The position numbers and the translations under genes were made by a program. Positions 62,130 to 64,000 of a stretch of 64,000 nt of DNA are shown here, one piece after another (the first letter of the stretch is position 1; each line of letters begins with the position of its first letter). This stretch comes from Rhynchopus euleeides (Eukaryota; Euglenozoa; Diplonemea; Diplonemida; Diplonemidae): contig OY723309.1 in the NCBI GenBank assembly GCA_963210315.1, positions 992,001-1,056,000 on the forward strand. Reading direction: 5' to 3'. The notes beneath the pieces were generated by a model that ran no database searches, was not told where the DNA came from, and saw only the letters and a list, made by a program, of their open reading frames with translations.

Positions 62130-62735
62130 TATTATTAAAGTTGGATTAGCGTGCCGGCACCGCGCCTCGGCGAGGGAACCGTACCCGCTGTCCTGTATAT
62201 TAACCTATGTCACGCCGCTAGGGCGTGATCGCCTCCTCGGTAAAGGAAAAGGAGGTCTGAACGAGGCACTCTGCGCCTGTAGCCCGGTTGTGAGCCGGGA
62301 TACGACGGCGGCCTTCAGAAAGAAAGAAAGGGAAGAGACGTATATGTTTTTGCTTTTAGGGCAGAGCTTTGGGGCTTGGCGGCCGCGCGAAGGGCGCGGT
62401 CTCCAAGGCCTCTTAGCCGACACAGTTTTCTTTGGCACTCGGCGTGTGGAGAGCCAGGCAGCGACAGGGTTGCCGTCGCATCTTCGCTTAATTTGATGAA
62501 CACACGGTTTGCAGCTCCGAGGGGTTCTGTCCGCCATAGTCAAGCGTTGTTTTGTGATGAGGTCTTCCGCTACCTTGATAAGACGAGGGAGCAGTTGACA
62601 CGTGATCTGATGGCGAGGCAGAACCTCGGGGAGGGGGAGTCGTTTTCCAGGCGCAGGGGATGTCACTGCGTCAAGGGCACTACTGTTTCTTTTAAGAGTT
62701 TGAAGCTCGTCCACAACACGGTCTACTACACGGAC
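62130..62735. mobile_element. 606-bp insertion in the hairpin element
   Basis: Flanked by a 10-bp direct repeat ACAACTGGCC (62120-62129 and 62734-62743, so the right junction is placed within one or two bases). It begins TATTATTAAAGTTGGATTAGCG. The first 200 bases can form several hairpins (CCTCCT/AGGAGG; CCCGG/CCGGG). A plus-strand frame encodes HSQALFCDEVFRYLDKTREQLTRDLMARQ near 62540-62630; no family recognised. Confidence 0.6.
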
Positions 62736-62870
62736 AACTGGCCACAACAAATCGCAACAAATCACACCCGATCACAACAAATCACAGCATTTGGCGTTGT
62801 GATTTGTTGTGATCGGGTGTGATTTGTTGTAATTTGTTGTTTTTTCCCCAGCCTGATTACCCCAGATTCG

Positions 62871-64000
62871 ACATTTTTCCCATTCAGATGGTTCTTCATA
62901 CTTCTCCGTCGTCTCCGCGAGGGGTGGGGTGGGGTGGGGTGTTACACTCCGCAGAACGAATCTCTCGGGAAAATACTTCACGGTTCAACACACACAGCAC
63001 ACGCGCACCCCGTCAAGATTTCCTTTGCGTAGTGTAGGTCACGCCGAGCAAACTTTGGCGCACACACGTGCCGTGATCCGTGTCAGGGCCAAACCACTCT
63101 ACAGGGGCCTTCGGTCAGAAATGCAGAAAAGCGAGTTACCTCTCAAAAGAGGAAGGCAAACTGGCACAGTTTGCACAGAGCTCAGGCCCCCTCCACGTTG
63201 GTCACCACAATTATTCTCTCGTTGGAACCTCGCATGCGGTTGCGTTGGACAGCTATCGGGGGACGGGGGTGGGTGGTGGTGGTGGGGGTTAGCCATCAGA
63301 TAGAAAGAGAGGAGGGGAGAGAGAGAGAGAAAGCGTGCCCAACTGTGGGACTATCACTCGATAAAATACATCCCTCCCCCCCCACTCCACCTCCAACACA
63401 GCTGGGTGCGTATTTTTTCCTGATTTTATTTTGTAGCCCCCCCCCCCCTCCCCCTCTTGTTCCCCGCCTTTTTTTCTCTCCTTCGTCATCACGCTCTCAC
63501 ACTTCGCAGCATCTTCACAGGATGAAGATAGGCGGGAATCAGGGGTGAGAACTGCAGTGAGCACTGCACCTGCCACCCCCTCCTCTTAACTCCTGTTGAG
63601 ATCCGTCAATGAATCTGTCATCACCAGGAGGAAAACAAGTCTTGTTTCCAGTCAGGTGTGTGACAGCCGCAGCGAGAACCACATGTTTGTTTCAGCTGTC
63701 GGTAAGAGCGCCTATAGACTGCGAGATCTATCCTCAGAGGCTGTGAGTCTTCGCTCAGAAGTGCGGAATAGTGAGGAACGGCCACCTCACAAAAACGGAT
63801 TTTTTGTCACTCTTCATAACATGCATAGCATTTTTTCCCACTTTTTTTTTGATTTGTCTTTTTTCCTTTTTCCTTTCGATGTTTGCTTTTTCATCATCGT
63901 TTATACATGGTATGACAAAGATCTTGCAAGAAATGTTAAGATATCTCGAAATTTCTTAAGACGTCTTAATGTAATGCCGAAAGGGCTATTTCTTAAAGAT
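62871..64000. other. No recognisable gene; two units of a small inverted-repeat family
   Basis: It contains GGGGCCTTCGGTCAGAAATG at 63104 and TCTTCGCTCAGAAGTGCGGA at about 63748, both related to the unit at 19342-19450. The last 200 bases are AT-rich. Short ORFs have no motifs. Confidence 0.45.
63104..63190. repeat. Second unit of the GGCCTTCGCTCAGAA family
   Basis: GGGGCCTTCGGTCAGAAATG ... CACAGTTTG ... GCACAGAGCTCAGGCCCC keeps the layout of 19342-19450: the leading motif, a CACAGTTTG core and a closing partly complementary GGCCCC end. Confidence 0.5.

Larger units (their letters stand above)
61633..62870. mobile_element. Giant hairpin element of CACAACAAATC repeats with two nested insertions
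   Basis: The ends read CTGGGGTAATCAGGCTGGGG (61639 onward) and its complement (62846-62865). Both arms are made of TGTGATTTGT/ACAAATCACA-type units. The centre is a palindrome around 61903-61955 (GATCGCGATCCAAAATTTCA and complement). The left arm is continuous to the centre; the right arm is broken by foreign DNA at 61992-62068 and 62130-62735. Without the insertions the element would be about 555 bp and almost entirely self-complementary. Confidence 0.85.

Noticed and set aside
62376-62822. 148-codon plus-strand frame in the hairpin element
   Set aside because: It crosses from the nested insertion into the CACAACAAATC arm, so at most its middle could be real coding sequence.

Overview
The window is a GC-rich nuclear segment of a eukaryote, almost certainly a protist. 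It holds compact genes on both strands, short spliceosomal introns that all begin GTATG and end CAG, many poly-G/poly-C tracts and (AG)n microsatellites, and a dense load of inverted-repeat (foldback) elements and LINE copies. Recognisable host proteins are eukaryotic housekeeping types: ribosomal protein eS6, a Yippee-like protein, a NudC/CS-domain protein, an RNF10-like RING protein, a cyclophilin, a cytochrome b5-domain protein, a PPR-like protein, a WD40 coiled-coil protein, a secreted thioredoxin-fold protein and a MoaC homologue. The LINE C-terminus resembles, from memory, LINEs of dinoflagellates and chromerids, but the lineage cannot be fixed from the sequence alone.

Layout. Positions 1-7003 are a near-identical direct copy of 26916-33918 (constant offset 26915). 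Each copy carries the N-terminal part of an unknown gene, a TA-flanked inverted-repeat element, a MoaC gene, a small Cys-rich gene and a 5'-truncated LINE sitting in an (AG)n tract. Six base differences were found, all in the last 1.2 kb of LINE sequence. Between the copies lie eS6 (8416-9285), a WD40 gene with a duplicated terminal exon (9751-12375, repeat to 13424), a small hypothetical gene (15556-15996), a PPR-like gene (16466-17620), a foldback element (17726-19231), a 200-N assembly gap (19914-20113), an AT-rich island, a four-helix membrane protein, a LINE scrap and a cytochrome b5-domain gene (25074-25882). After the second copy come YPEL (34893-35593), a foldback element (36085-37280), an SMG9-like gene (37546-39570), a 1363-residue low-complexity protein (39920-44011) and RNF10 (46581-49007). 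A small TA-flanked element follows, then two abutting foldback elements (50083-52418), a cyclophilin (53028-53829), a foldback element packed with E2F-type palindromes (54132-55687), a thioredoxin-fold protein, NudC, and a giant hairpin element carrying two nested insertions (61633-62870).

The genes form no operon or pathway; this is ordinary eukaryotic gene order interleaved with mobile DNA. The points most worth a second look are the E2F-site-like arrays in 54132-55687, the duplication and its breakpoint in an AG microsatellite, the Cys/His-rich C-terminal extension of the LINE, a MoaC homologue that lacks the usual catalytic lysines, and the nested giant hairpin at the right end. Intron-containing genes are listed by full span with exon coordinates in the evidence. 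Coding ends of unrecognised genes are ORF-based and less certain.
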